Shown piece after piece: positions 5,908 to 13,352 of a stretch of 13,352 nt of DNA. The DNA comes from CAZXCQ01 sp964639275 (GTDB lineage: Bacteria > Desulfobacterota > DSM-4660 > Desulfatiglandales > Desulfatiglandaceae), in NCBI GenBank assembly GCA_964639275.1, contig CAZXCQ010000182.1, forward strand, positions 1-13,352. Direction: 5' to 3'. Numbering within the stretch: position 1 is the stretch's first letter; the number at the start of each line of letters is the position of its first letter. Under the pieces are notes generated by a model that was not told where the DNA came from, made no database searches, and was given only the letters and a program-made list of their open reading frames with translations. The position numbers and the translations under genes are program-made.

Positions 5908-7581
5908 TTGCGAAAGACAGCCGGTCACGCCTTGTTGGAGATGTTAATCGCCCATGGGACCCAATATATATTTGGTAATCCGGGGACAACCGAACTTCCC
6001 ATTATGGACGGGCTCCAGGATTTTCCCCAGTTAAAGTATATCCTCGCCCTCCAGGAGGGATCGGCCGTTGCCCTGGCAGACGGTTATGCAAGGGCAACGG
6101 GTAAACCCGGCTTTGTAAACCTCCACATCGCCGGGGGATTGGCCAACGGGATGTCAATGCTCTACGATGCCTACCGGGGCGGGACACCTTTGATATTGAC
6201 TGCGGGCCAATCTGACACCCGCATGCTTATCGAAGAGCCGATCCTTTCGGGAGACCTTGTTGCGATGTGCCGGCAATACAGCAAGTGGAGCTGGGAGGTC
6301 CGTCATGCAACCGATGTGCCCATCGCTATCCGCCGCGCCTTCCGCACCGCATCCACACCGCCCACAGGTCCAGTATTCCTTTCTCTCCCCTGGAACGTCC
6401 TCGATGAGGAGGCCGAGCTGGATTTAACTCCTGCCTCTCCGGTTTATGCCCGCATGCGGCCTGATGAAGAGGCCCTGGAGCGGGCGGCAGATATCCTGGT
6501 CAACGGGAAGGATTTGTTGATGGTCGTGGGGGACCGGGTCGCCCAGAGCGGGGCGGTTATGGAGGCGGTAAAGGTCGCCGAAATGCTCGGCGCGCGCGTG
6601 GCCGCGGCCATCTATTCTGAGGTCAATTTTCCCACAGATCACCCGCAGTTTTCGGGCCTCCTGAACTTTCACAGCCCCGCAACAACCGATTTCCTTGCTC
6701 AGCACGATGTGATCCTGGCGGTTGGGTGCGATGTCTTTAGCCGGTTTCTGTACATCACTCCGCTGCTGACAGGAAAAAGCAAGGTGATCCATCTGGATGT
6801 GAGTTCGCGGGAGATCGAAAAGAACTATCCCGTTGAAGTCGGGCTCTGGGGGGACGTAAAGACGGGTCTCTCGGCCTTATCCGATGCCATGGGGCAGGCA
6901 ATGTCCCCATCGCAGCGCGAAGCGGCCCGGATTCGCGCAGCCAACCTGGCCAGGGCCAAATCCCAGGACCAGGCCTCCTACCTGAAAAAGGCGCGCCAGG
7001 CGTGGGACCGGCACCCCATGGAGCCGGAACGCCTTTTTCTTGAGATGAAGGAGGTGCTGCCCAAGGCTGCCATTGTGGTCAGCGAGGCGATCACCGCCAC
7101 CCTCCCTCTTTTCAGGTCGATTGGGTTCAACGAGCCGGGGAGTTTCTTCAGCCTCAGGGGCGGTGCGCTCGGCTGGGCCATTGGGGGGGCCGTGGGCATC
7201 CAGTTGGCCAGATCCGATCACCCGGTGGTTTGCATCGTGGGAGAAGGTTCGGCCATGTATGGCATCCAGGGCCTCTGGACGGCCGCCCATTACGGCCTAC
7301 CGGTCACCTATGTCATCTGCAACAACCGCAGCTACCGGATTCTCAAACAATTTCTGGTCAATTATTACTATCCCACCCTTGGGCTCAAGGATCGCCAGAG
7401 CGATTACATCGGGATGAACTTCGACGAACATCCCCTGGATTGCGCGGGGGTGGCCACGGGCTTTGGGGTTGAGGGGTTTACGGTCGAAGACCCGGATGAA
7501 TTCCGCCCCACCCTGGAGAAGGCCCTGGGCCTGGGCCGGCCCGCGCTCGTGGATGTCCACACCCATCCAGGTGATTTTTAG
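5908..7581 (+). CDS. ThDP-dependent enzyme, benzoylformate decarboxylase-like
   Basis: 557 residues with the three ThDP-enzyme domains in order: pyrimidine-binding domain about 1-170, central domain about 185-330, pyrophosphate-binding domain about 365-540. Seen: YIFGNPGTTELP at 20-31, the cofactor-activating Glu50 in LALQEGSA, and His73 in VNLHIAGG, at the place of His70 of Pseudomonas benzoylformate decarboxylase. Also seen is GEGSAMYGIQGLWTAAHYGL from 445, ending its Mg/diphosphate motif with CNN at 471-473. Overall resemblance is to benzoylformate decarboxylase rather than biosynthetic acetolactate synthase, so nonoxidative decarboxylation (or carboligation) of a 2-oxoacid is likely; the substrate is not determined, and the benzoylformate Ser26 position is Thr here. 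Odd: the usual Asp of GDG is Glu446. The TTG start at 5908 has a strong GAAGGAGA at 5891-5898 and no better ATG. The next ThDP gene follows after 15 bases. Confidence 0.9.
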   Translation: MRKTAGHALLEMLIAHGTQYIFGNPGTTELPIMDGLQDFPQLKYILALQEGSAVALADGYARATGKPGFVNLHIAGGLANGMSMLYDAYRGGTPLILTAGQSDTRMLIEEPILSGDLVAMCRQYSKWSWEVRHATDVPIAIRRAFRTASTPPTGPVFLSLPWNVLDEEAELDLTPASPVYARMRPDEEALERAADILVNGKDLLMVVGDRVAQSGAVMEAVKVAEMLGARVAAAIYSEVNFPTDHPQFSGLLNFHSPATTDFLAQHDVILAVGCDVFSRFLYITPLLTGKSKVIHLDVSSREIEKNYPVEVGLWGDVKTGLSALSDAMGQAMSPSQREAARIRAANLARAKSQDQASYLKKARQAWDRHPMEPERLFLEMKEVLPKAAIVVSEAITATLPLFRSIGFNEPGSFFSLRGGALGWAIGGAVGIQLARSDHPVVCIVGEGSAMYGIQGLWTAAHYGLPVTYVICNNRSYRILKQFLVNYYYPTLGLKDRQSDYIGMNFDEHPLDCAGVATGFGVEGFTVEDPDEFRPTLEKALGLGRPALVDVHTHPGDF

Positions 7582-7596
7582 AATGGAGGATAAGCC

Positions 7597-9315
7597 ATGC
7601 AAAAAACCATACCCATTGAGAATACCGCCCAGGGCTATCTGGAGCTGTTGCGAGATCGAGGCGTCAAGTACTTCTTTGGCAATGCCGGTACCGATTTTGC
7701 CTCCCTCGTAGATTGCTTCGCCAAGTTTGCCGAGGAGGGAAAACCATACCCCCGTCCCATCACGGTACCGCATGAATTTCCTGCCGTGAGTATGGCCCAC
7801 GGCTACTACATGATCACCGGGGAACCTCAGGTGGTCATGGTCCACGTCATCGTCGGAACAGCCAATGCCTCCGCTGCCATCATGAATGCTGCCCGCGCCC
7901 ATGTCCCGGTCATCTTTAGCGCGGGTCGCACCCCGCTTACCGAGGCCGGGCTATTGGGTTCTCGAGATGTGCAGATCCACTGGGCACAGGAGTCCTTTGA
8001 CCAGGCAGCCCTGGTTCGAGAATTTGTAAAATGGGATTACGAGCTCAAGCACTTCTCCCAGCTCGAGTCCGTGGTCGATCGGGCACTGGCCATTGCCATG
8101 GCCGAACCCCGAGGGCCGGTGTATCTCTCCCTCCCCCGGGAGGTGTTTGCGGAACCCCATTCAGAGATAACCATCACCACGGGGGGAAGACAGCAGAGGG
8201 GTGGAAGGCTCCATCCCGATCCGGCCCAGATATCAGAGGTGGCAGGGCTTTTTGTCCGGGCCGAGCACCCGCTGATCATCACCTCTGGCGTGGGGAAAAA
8301 CCCCGAGGCGGTTGAGGCATTGGTCGCGCTGGCCGACTCTTTTGCCATCCCGGTGGTGGTGGGAATGAACAACTGGTACATGAACTTTCCGACAACCCAT
8401 CCCCTCCATCTCGGTTTTGATCCGGCGCCTTATCTGAAGGAGGCCGATGTGGTACTGGTCATTGACTCGGATGTCCCGTGGTATCCGACCGTGGTCACAC
8501 CCAAAGACACGACGCGTATCATTCAACTGCGCTCCGATCCCATGTACAGTCGCTATCCCCTGCGCGGCTATCCGGCCGATATTGCCCTCGCGGCCGAGCC
8601 CGCCGCTGCCTTGCGCCTTCTCATCGAGGAGATGGAGCCCTATCGCGGTCAAGAAGCACAAAAGATCAGCACACGGTTTGAGGCCCTAAGCAAAGAACAC
8701 AGCCGCCAAAGGCAGGCCTGGCGCGAGCAGGCCGAGGGGGTCAAGAATGATAAGCCGATCGATCCCCTCTGGGTCTCTGCCTGTATCAATCAGGTCAAGG
8801 ATGCGGAAACAATCCTCATCAATGAATATGATCTAATTCCGACCCAGGTGGATTTGGAGCTGCCCGGCAGTTTCTTCGGGTCTTCATCGGCCTCGGGGCT
8901 GGGCTGGGGTGTGGGCGCGGCCCTGGGGGCGCGGCTGGCCGCACCGGAGAAGACGGTTATTGCCACGGTGGGGGATGGGAGCTATCTCTTCAGCGTCCCC
9001 TCTACCTGTCATTTTGTCTCACGCGCCTTTGACCTGCCGATCCTGGTGGTCATATTCAACAATCAGTGCTGGAATGCGGTGCGGTGGGCCACCCAGAGGC
9101 TGCATCCACAGGGCTGGGCGGCAAAGAACAACCATTTTCCCCTCAGCGAGCTTTCACCGCCCCCGGCCTACGAGATGATCTGCCAGGCAAATGGCGGATA
9201 CGGCGAACGGGTCGAAGACCCCAAAGAACTGATTCCAGCCCTGCAGCGAGCCCTGCGGGTGATCCGGGAGGAAGGGCGGCAGGCGTTACTCAACGTGATC
9301 TGCAAGCACCCATGA
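7597..9315 (+). CDS. ThDP-dependent enzyme, acetolactate synthase-like
   Basis: 572 residues, a full-length ThDP-enzyme architecture: pyrimidine domain about 1-185, central domain about 205-345, pyrophosphate domain about 385-560. Seen: FFGNAGTDFASL at 26-37, the cofactor-activating Glu60 in TVPHEFPAV, and an intact Mg/diphosphate motif from GDGSYLF at 459 to FNNQ at 487-490. It is clearly divergent from its upstream neighbour: NAGT instead of NPGT, a longer insert before the Glu, and a different C-terminus. The family includes proteins labelled acetolactate synthase or general ThDP-requiring enzymes, and the FAD/regulatory features of true IlvB, or an adjacent IlvN, are not seen, so valine/isoleucine synthesis is not supported. 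GGAGG lies 7 bases before the ATG and the gap to the upstream gene is 15 bases, so they are one operon. It may act as a partner subunit or in a consecutive decarboxylation/carboligation step; which one is inference. Confidence 0.9.
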   Translation: MQKTIPIENTAQGYLELLRDRGVKYFFGNAGTDFASLVDCFAKFAEEGKPYPRPITVPHEFPAVSMAHGYYMITGEPQVVMVHVIVGTANASAAIMNAARAHVPVIFSAGRTPLTEAGLLGSRDVQIHWAQESFDQAALVREFVKWDYELKHFSQLESVVDRALAIAMAEPRGPVYLSLPREVFAEPHSEITITTGGRQQRGGRLHPDPAQISEVAGLFVRAEHPLIITSGVGKNPEAVEALVALADSFAIPVVVGMNNWYMNFPTTHPLHLGFDPAPYLKEADVVLVIDSDVPWYPTVVTPKDTTRIIQLRSDPMYSRYPLRGYPADIALAAEPAAALRLLIEEMEPYRGQEAQKISTRFEALSKEHSRQRQAWREQAEGVKNDKPIDPLWVSACINQVKDAETILINEYDLIPTQVDLELPGSFFGSSSASGLGWGVGAALGARLAAPEKTVIATVGDGSYLFSVPSTCHFVSRAFDLPILVVIFNNQCWNAVRWATQRLHPQGWAAKNNHFPLSELSPPPAYEMICQANGGYGERVEDPKELIPALQRALRVIREEGRQALLNVICKHP

Positions 9316-9363
9316 GATGTTTCTAACGAAGACCCTTGGCCGCAACAGGATCAGTAACCAGTG

Positions 9364-9407
9364 TTCGGGTTTCAGGTTTCAGCAAACCAAAAACCCTGAA
9401 ACCCGAA
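9364..9407 (+). terminator. Perfect 13-bp hairpin after the ThDP operon
   Basis: TTCGGGTTTCAGG (9364-9376) and CCTGAAACCCGAA (9395-9407) are exact reverse complements around an 18-base loop, which itself can form GGTTT/AAACC. It starts 49 bases after the stop of the second ThDP gene. There is no strong T tract on either side, so it may be a Rho-dependent or bidirectional end, or a repeat unit rather than a classic terminator. Confidence 0.45.
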
Positions 9408-9502
9408 ACCATAAGACTTTCTAGCAAATACTGCCCCCTGTTTTCACCTATGGCACGTAATTTCATTACGCTCTCTTACGGGCGAGTTATACGCCCGAAA
9501 AA

Positions 9503-9545
9503 CGGAATCCCCATTCCCCGGGTTTCAAATGGCTAAAGTGTTACT
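9503..9545 (-). repeat. Half copy of the miniature repeat, inverted
   Basis: The reverse complement of this stretch begins AGTAACACTTTAGCC and matches 2206-2248 at about 38 of 43 positions, including a perfect 24-base block (9503-9526). Beyond 9503 the similarity stops and a CGGGCG/CGCCCG hairpin begins, so the copy is truncated or hybrid. Confidence 0.75.
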
Positions 9546-9620
9546 GGCGGAGATCCCGCTGTAAGCGGGTGAACCTCATCGTTTCGCATCGTCCGGAAAA
9601 ATTGCAAACCAAGGCTGTGA

Positions 9621-12600
9621 TTAGGCAGAACCCTTTTCCACGGTTTCACCGCCTGCCTCGCCCTGGGCGGCCATGCGTTTGTAAAGCTCATATCGTTCTT
9701 TTACGTCGTCTTCTGCCTTCTTGAATAGCCGCTCTGCATTTTCAGGAAAGGTCCTTGTCAGGCTTGAATAGCGGACCTCCCCCATCAGGAACTCCTTGAG
9801 GTCCCCTTTTGGCTCTTTGGAGTCGAGGATAAAGGGGTTTTTCCCCTCCTCTTTGAGTCTGGGATCATAGCGGTAAAGCATCCAGTAACCCGCTTCCACG
9901 GCCCGCTTCTCCTCCTCCTGGCTAAGACCCATGTTGATACCGTGATTGATACAGGGTGCGTAGGCAATGATAAGGGAAGGACCGTGATAGCCCTCCGCCT
10001 CGGTAACGGCCTTTAACAGCTGGTTTTTGTTTGCGCCCATGGCCACAGAGGCCACGTATACATATCCGTATGTCGTGGCCATCAGCCCCAAATCCTTCTT
10101 GCGGGTCGGTTTCCCACTGGCCGCAAACTTGGCCACGGCACCCGTGGGTGTCGACTTGGAGGACTGCCCGCCCGTATTGGAGTAAACCTCTGTGTCCAGG
10201 ACAAGGATATTGACATCGTGCCCCATGGCCATAACGTGATCCAGGCCGCCGTAGCCGATATCGTATGCCCATCCGTCTCCACCGATGATCCAGATCGATT
10301 TCTTTGTGAGGTAGTCCCTCCTGTTTAAGATCTCCAGGAGCAGGGGGTTGAGTTCCCTTTCCGGGTCCGCGATCTCACTTCCAATCAGCCCGGTGATCTT
10401 TTGGCCCAACTCCTTTGACTTCTCTCCATCATTCCGATTGTCAAGCCATCCCTGGAGGGCATCCCGAAGCTCCCCGGAGACACCCCCCTCTATGGCCTCG
10501 CGGACCAGATCGGCAAGCTTTTCGCGTCTTTGGGTGACCGCCAACTCCATACCAAACCCATATTCCGCATTGTCCTCAAAGAGCGAGTTGGCCCAGGCGG
10601 GGCCGTGTCCTTCCTCATTTACGGTGTAGGGGCAGCTCGGCGCCGAGCCCCCATAGATGGAAGAGCACCCGGTGGCATTGGCGATTAACATCCGGTCACC
10701 AAACAACTGGGTGACCAGCTTGATATAGGGCGTCTCCCCGCACCCCGCGCATGCCCCCGAGAATTCAAAGAGGGGTTTGCGGAACTGACTGCCCTTTATT
10801 GAGGTTACCGGCTTCATATCACCCAGGGCGGGCAGTCGGGTCGAGAAGCGGTGATTTGGAACCTGGACCTCGGTCTGTGTGTCGAGGGGCTTCATGACAA
10901 GGGCCTTTTTTTTGGCCGGACAAACCTGGGCGCAGTTTCCGCACCCGGTGCAGTCCAGTGGGCTGACCTGGATCCGGAACTTGAGGCCCTTGAGCTCCTT
11001 GCCCTTGGCATCCTCGGTAACAAAGTCCTTGGGGGCATTCTTGAGATCCTCTTCGCGCGCCAGGACAGGGCGGATCACGGCATGGGGGCAGACAAAGGCA
11101 CACTGGTTGCACTGGATGCAATTTTCTGGAATCCACTCGGGGATGTGGATGGCAATGCCCCTCTTCTCGTACTGGGTGGTCCCTGTGGGAAAGATCCCGT
11201 CCGGTGGCATGGAACTGACCGGGAGCCTGTCGCCCTGCTGGGCCAGCATGGGCCTCATCACGTCCTTTACAAACTCAGGTTCTTCTTCTCCAACATAGGC
11301 CTCGTGACCTGCCGTGGCCCACGACCCGGGGACTTGGATCTTCTGCAAGGCACCGACGGCCTTGTCCACGGCATCGATATTCATCTGGACCACATCCTCC
11401 CCCTTTTTTCCGTATGTCTTCCTGATGGCCTCTTTTACATATCCAAAGGCCTCATCCGGGGGGATGACATTGGCGATCTCAAAAAACGCGGCCTGCATGA
11501 TCATATTGATCCGCCCGCCCAGACCCAGCTCGGCCGCGATCTTGACTGCATCGATATTGTAGAACTTCAGGTCCTTCTGGGCAATTGTCCGTTTTATGTG
11601 ATCGGGCAGCTTGCTCTCCATCTCCTCCAGGGTCCAGGGGGAATTCAAGAGAAAGGCCCCCCCATTCTTGATCCCTTCAAGGATGTTATATTGATTGACA
11701 AACGCCGGGTTATGACACGCGATAAAGTCGGAGTGTGTCAGCAGATAGGGGGACTGTATCCTGTGGGGAGAAAACCGGAGATGGGACATGGTGATCCCAC
11801 CCGACTTCTTGGCGTCATAGGCAAAATAGGCCTGGGCGAACATATCGGTATTTTCGCCGATGATCTTTATGGCGTTCTTATTGGCGCCAACCGTTCCATC
11901 CGCGCCCAGTCCCCAGAATTTGCACCTGACCGTCCCCTTAGGGGAGGTCTCCAGTTCAGGGCCCAGTTCCAAAGAGGTATGGGTCACATCATCCACAATC
12001 CCCACGGTAAAGTGGTTTTTGGGTTCCTTGGAACGGAGATTGTCAAAGGTGGCCTTGACCATGGTGGGGGTAAAGTCCTTGCTCCCCAGACCGTAACGGC
12101 CTCCCACGATCAGGAGATCGCCCCGCCTCTCCTCAAGCACAGTGCAGACATCCTGATACAATGGCTCTCCCAGCGAGCCGGGGGCCTTGGTTCGGTCGAG
12201 CACCGCGACGGCCCGCGCCGTGGCCGGCATGGCCCTCAAAAAGTGTTCTATGGAAAAGGGCATATAGAGCCGTACCTTTATAAGACCCACCCCTTCGCCC
12301 TGGCCGTTGAGGTAGTTGACCGTCTCTTCGATCACATCGCAGCTGGAGGCCATAGAGACGATGATCCGGTCCGCCTCAGGATCCCCAACGTAGTCAAAGA
12401 GGTTGTATCTGCGACCCACCAGATCTCCGACCTTTTCCATCTCCTCCTGCACGATATAGGGGACCTGGTCATGGTATGTGTTGGCTGCCTCACGGTTCTG
12501 GAAAAAGATGTCCGGGTTTTGTGCCGTACCCCTCAGTTGGGGGTATTCGGGATTCATGGCCCGCCCCCTGAAATCATCGATGGCCTCCCAGTCAACCAGG

Positions 12601-13178
12601 GAGACCATATCTTCATAGTCGATCACATGGATCTTCTGGATCTCCATGGAGGTCCTGAACCCGTCAAAGAAATGGACAAAGGGGATGCTGGACCGGATGC
12701 TGGCAAGATGAGCCACGAGCCCCAGGTCCATCACCTCCTGGACAGAGGCCGACGCCAGAAGCGCGAACCCGGTCTGACGGACGGCGTTGATGTCGGAGTG
12801 GTCCCCAAAGATCGAAAGGGCATGGGTGGCCACCGTGCGGGCAGATACGTGAAAGACACCGGGCATGAGCTCTCCGGAGATCTTGTACATATTCGGAATC
12901 ATCAACAAAAGTCCCTGGGAGGCCGTGAAGGTCGTTGTCAGGGCACCAGCAGAAAGCGCCCCATGAACGGCACCTGCTGCCCCCCCCTCTGACTGCATCT
13001 CCACAACTTTTAGTGTCTGGCCAAAGATATTCTTCCGACCGTGGGCTGCCCACTCGTCGCAGTACTCGCCCATGCTGCTCGATGGGGTGATCGGGTAGAT
13101 TGCGGCCACATCACTCATGGCATAAGCCACATGGGCCGCTGCCTCATTTCCTTCTATGGTTTTTGTATTGGCTTTCAT
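9621..13178 (-). CDS. nifJ: Pyruvate:ferredoxin (flavodoxin) oxidoreductase, single-chain
   Basis: 1185 residues, catalysing CoA-dependent oxidative decarboxylation of pyruvate to acetyl-CoA and CO2 with ferredoxin as acceptor; reversible in anaerobes. Seen: N-terminal domain with IYPITPSSS (Thr31), Glu64 in MQSEGGAAG and Arg114 in SARTVATHA, the positions used for pyruvate and ThDP in the Desulfovibrio africanus enzyme. Next comes a CoA-related and linker region, then a two-cluster ferredoxin domain with CIQCNQCAFVCP (687-698) and CTGCGNCAQVCP (743-754). The proximal-cluster cysteines are Cys810, Cys813, Cys838 and Cys1076, and the ThDP motif is GGDGWAYDIGYGG (966-978) with EVYSNTGGQSS (997-1007). 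All catalytic features are intact. The C-terminus ends soon after the ThDP domain, without the long protective extension known in D. africanus. ATG at 13176-13178 has GGAAGGA 9 bases upstream. It is monocistronic as far as seen and convergent with the ThDP operon. Confidence 0.97.
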   Translation of the reverse strand: MKANTKTIEGNEAAAHVAYAMSDVAAIYPITPSSSMGEYCDEWAAHGRKNIFGQTLKVVEMQSEGGAAGAVHGALSAGALTTTFTASQGLLLMIPNMYKISGELMPGVFHVSARTVATHALSIFGDHSDINAVRQTGFALLASASVQEVMDLGLVAHLASIRSSIPFVHFFDGFRTSMEIQKIHVIDYEDMVSLVDWEAIDDFRGRAMNPEYPQLRGTAQNPDIFFQNREAANTYHDQVPYIVQEEMEKVGDLVGRRYNLFDYVGDPEADRIIVSMASSCDVIEETVNYLNGQGEGVGLIKVRLYMPFSIEHFLRAMPATARAVAVLDRTKAPGSLGEPLYQDVCTVLEERRGDLLIVGGRYGLGSKDFTPTMVKATFDNLRSKEPKNHFTVGIVDDVTHTSLELGPELETSPKGTVRCKFWGLGADGTVGANKNAIKIIGENTDMFAQAYFAYDAKKSGGITMSHLRFSPHRIQSPYLLTHSDFIACHNPAFVNQYNILEGIKNGGAFLLNSPWTLEEMESKLPDHIKRTIAQKDLKFYNIDAVKIAAELGLGGRINMIMQAAFFEIANVIPPDEAFGYVKEAIRKTYGKKGEDVVQMNIDAVDKAVGALQKIQVPGSWATAGHEAYVGEEEPEFVKDVMRPMLAQQGDRLPVSSMPPDGIFPTGTTQYEKRGIAIHIPEWIPENCIQCNQCAFVCPHAVIRPVLAREEDLKNAPKDFVTEDAKGKELKGLKFRIQVSPLDCTGCGNCAQVCPAKKKALVMKPLDTQTEVQVPNHRFSTRLPALGDMKPVTSIKGSQFRKPLFEFSGACAGCGETPYIKLVTQLFGDRMLIANATGCSSIYGGSAPSCPYTVNEEGHGPAWANSLFEDNAEYGFGMELAVTQRREKLADLVREAIEGGVSGELRDALQGWLDNRNDGEKSKELGQKITGLIGSEIADPERELNPLLLEILNRRDYLTKKSIWIIGGDGWAYDIGYGGLDHVMAMGHDVNILVLDTEVYSNTGGQSSKSTPTGAVAKFAASGKPTRKKDLGLMATTYGYVYVASVAMGANKNQLLKAVTEAEGYHGPSLIIAYAPCINHGINMGLSQEEEKRAVEAGYWMLYRYDPRLKEEGKNPFILDSKEPKGDLKEFLMGEVRYSSLTRTFPENAERLFKKAEDDVKERYELYKRMAAQGEAGGETVEKGSA

Positions 13179-13194
13179 CGTTATCGATCCTTCC

Positions 13195-13210
13195 TTGCAG
13201 TTCTCTGCAA
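13195..13210 (-). promoter_or_regulatory. Hairpin/operator-like palindrome abutting the PFOR Shine-Dalgarno
   Basis: TTGCAG and CTGCAA form a perfect 6-bp inverted repeat around a 4-base loop, and end exactly where the Shine-Dalgarno GGAAGGA (13188-13194) of the PFOR gene begins in the mRNA. It could be a translational control stem or a repressor half-site pair. Confidence 0.4.
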
Positions 13211-13226
13211 TGAGTTTTGGTTAGAA

Positions 13227-13258
13227 AAAAAGACCCTCGGTATCAATTTGGTCTTTTT
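13227..13258 (-). terminator. Terminator-like hairpin in the PFOR leader
   Basis: On the minus strand, AAAAAGACC, a 14-base loop and GGTCTTTTT are exact complements and the T run continues two bases further. The shape is that of a weak intrinsic terminator, flanked by A and T runs so that it could act both ways. It ends about 47 bases before the PFOR start, so it may end an upstream transcript or act as an attenuator. The GC core is only four pairs. Confidence 0.45.
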
Positions 13259-13320
13259 GTATCAAATTTAGCTTTCTGCAAAATTGGCAGAGGGACAAGG
13301 GGTATGGGGGTTCCGTTTTG
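13259..13320 (-). repeat. Diverged copy of the miniature repeat next to the PFOR leader
   Basis: On the plus strand GTATCA, TTTAGC, CAAAATTG and GGGGGTTC blocks occur in the same order and about the same spacing as in the reverse complement of 2207-2300, allowing one or two single-base gaps. Similarity fades after about 13315. It abuts the hairpin at 13227-13258. Confidence 0.5.
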
Positions 13321-13352
13321 AAGGGTGTATCCCTGTCTGAGACCGTTAGAGA

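Larger units (their letters stand above)
9316..9620. other. Intergenic region between convergent genes
   Basis: 305 bases with no gene, between the end of the ThDP operon and the end of the PFOR gene. It holds the 13-bp-stem hairpin at 9364-9407, small hairpins at 9456-9470 (CGTAAT, TTC, ATTACG), 9479-9497 (CGGGCG, 7-base loop, CGCCCG) and 9555-9569 (CCCGCT, GTA, AGCGGG), and half a repeat copy at 9503-9545. The density of inverted repeats is higher than anywhere else in the window. Confidence 0.65.

Noticed and set aside
7597..9315. Biosynthetic acetolactate synthase large subunit (IlvB)
   Set aside because: There is no IlvN-type small subunit or other branched-chain amino acid gene nearby, and the sequence around the activating Glu differs from IlvB.
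10851..12992. 713-codon open frame on the plus strand
   Set aside because: It lies entirely antisense to the PFOR gene, whose motifs and cysteine clusters are intact; the frame is a by-product of GC-rich codon use and has no recognisable domain.

Overview
The window reads as chromosomal DNA of an anaerobic bacterium, most likely a deltaproteobacterial (Desulfobacterota) sulfate reducer or syntroph. This is inferred from a full-length single-chain pyruvate:ferredoxin oxidoreductase, a DUF362 protein, ArsA-type ATPases and two acetolactate-synthase-like thiamine-diphosphate (ThDP) enzymes, with moderately GC-rich genes separated by long, repeat-bearing intergenic stretches. No rRNA, tRNA, CRISPR array, transposase, integrase or phage gene was seen.

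Layout. (1) 1-1596, minus strand: a promoter, a small 92-residue protein, a complete ArsA/GET3-type ATPase, and the first 43 codons of a second ArsA-type ATPase that runs off the left edge. The complete ATPase appears to use an ATT initiation codon behind a perfect Shine-Dalgarno sequence. (2) 1784-2179, minus: a 131-residue protein that looks thioredoxin-fold but lacks a CXXC. (3) 2180-3041: an 862-base gap with a 94-96 bp repeat carrying terminal inverted repeats, and two back-to-back sigma-70-type promoters. (4) 3042-3920, plus: a well-formed 292-residue protein of unknown function. (5) 3921-4527: a gap with alternative hairpins and a second, colinear copy of the repeat. (6) 4528-9315, plus: a DUF362 protein with a four-cysteine C-terminal region, then two tandem ThDP enzymes, the first resembling benzoylformate decarboxylase and the second acetolactate synthase. 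(7) 9316-9620: a gap between convergent genes with a perfect 13-bp-stem hairpin and half a repeat copy. (8) 9621-13178, minus: pyruvate:ferredoxin oxidoreductase. (9) 13179-13352: its leader, with two hairpins and a further diverged repeat copy.

How the genes may work together. The ThDP pair probably forms a 2-oxoacid decarboxylation or carboligation unit, perhaps with the DUF362 protein. PFOR links pyruvate, CoA and ferredoxin in central anaerobic metabolism. The small protein and tandem ArsA ATPases form a separate ATP-driven module of unknown client. The strongest candidates for something undescribed are the small protein-ArsA-ArsA module with its ATT start, the ThDP tandem in which the first member has Glu for the Mg-binding Asp of the GDG motif, the 292-residue orphan, and the dispersed repeat family.
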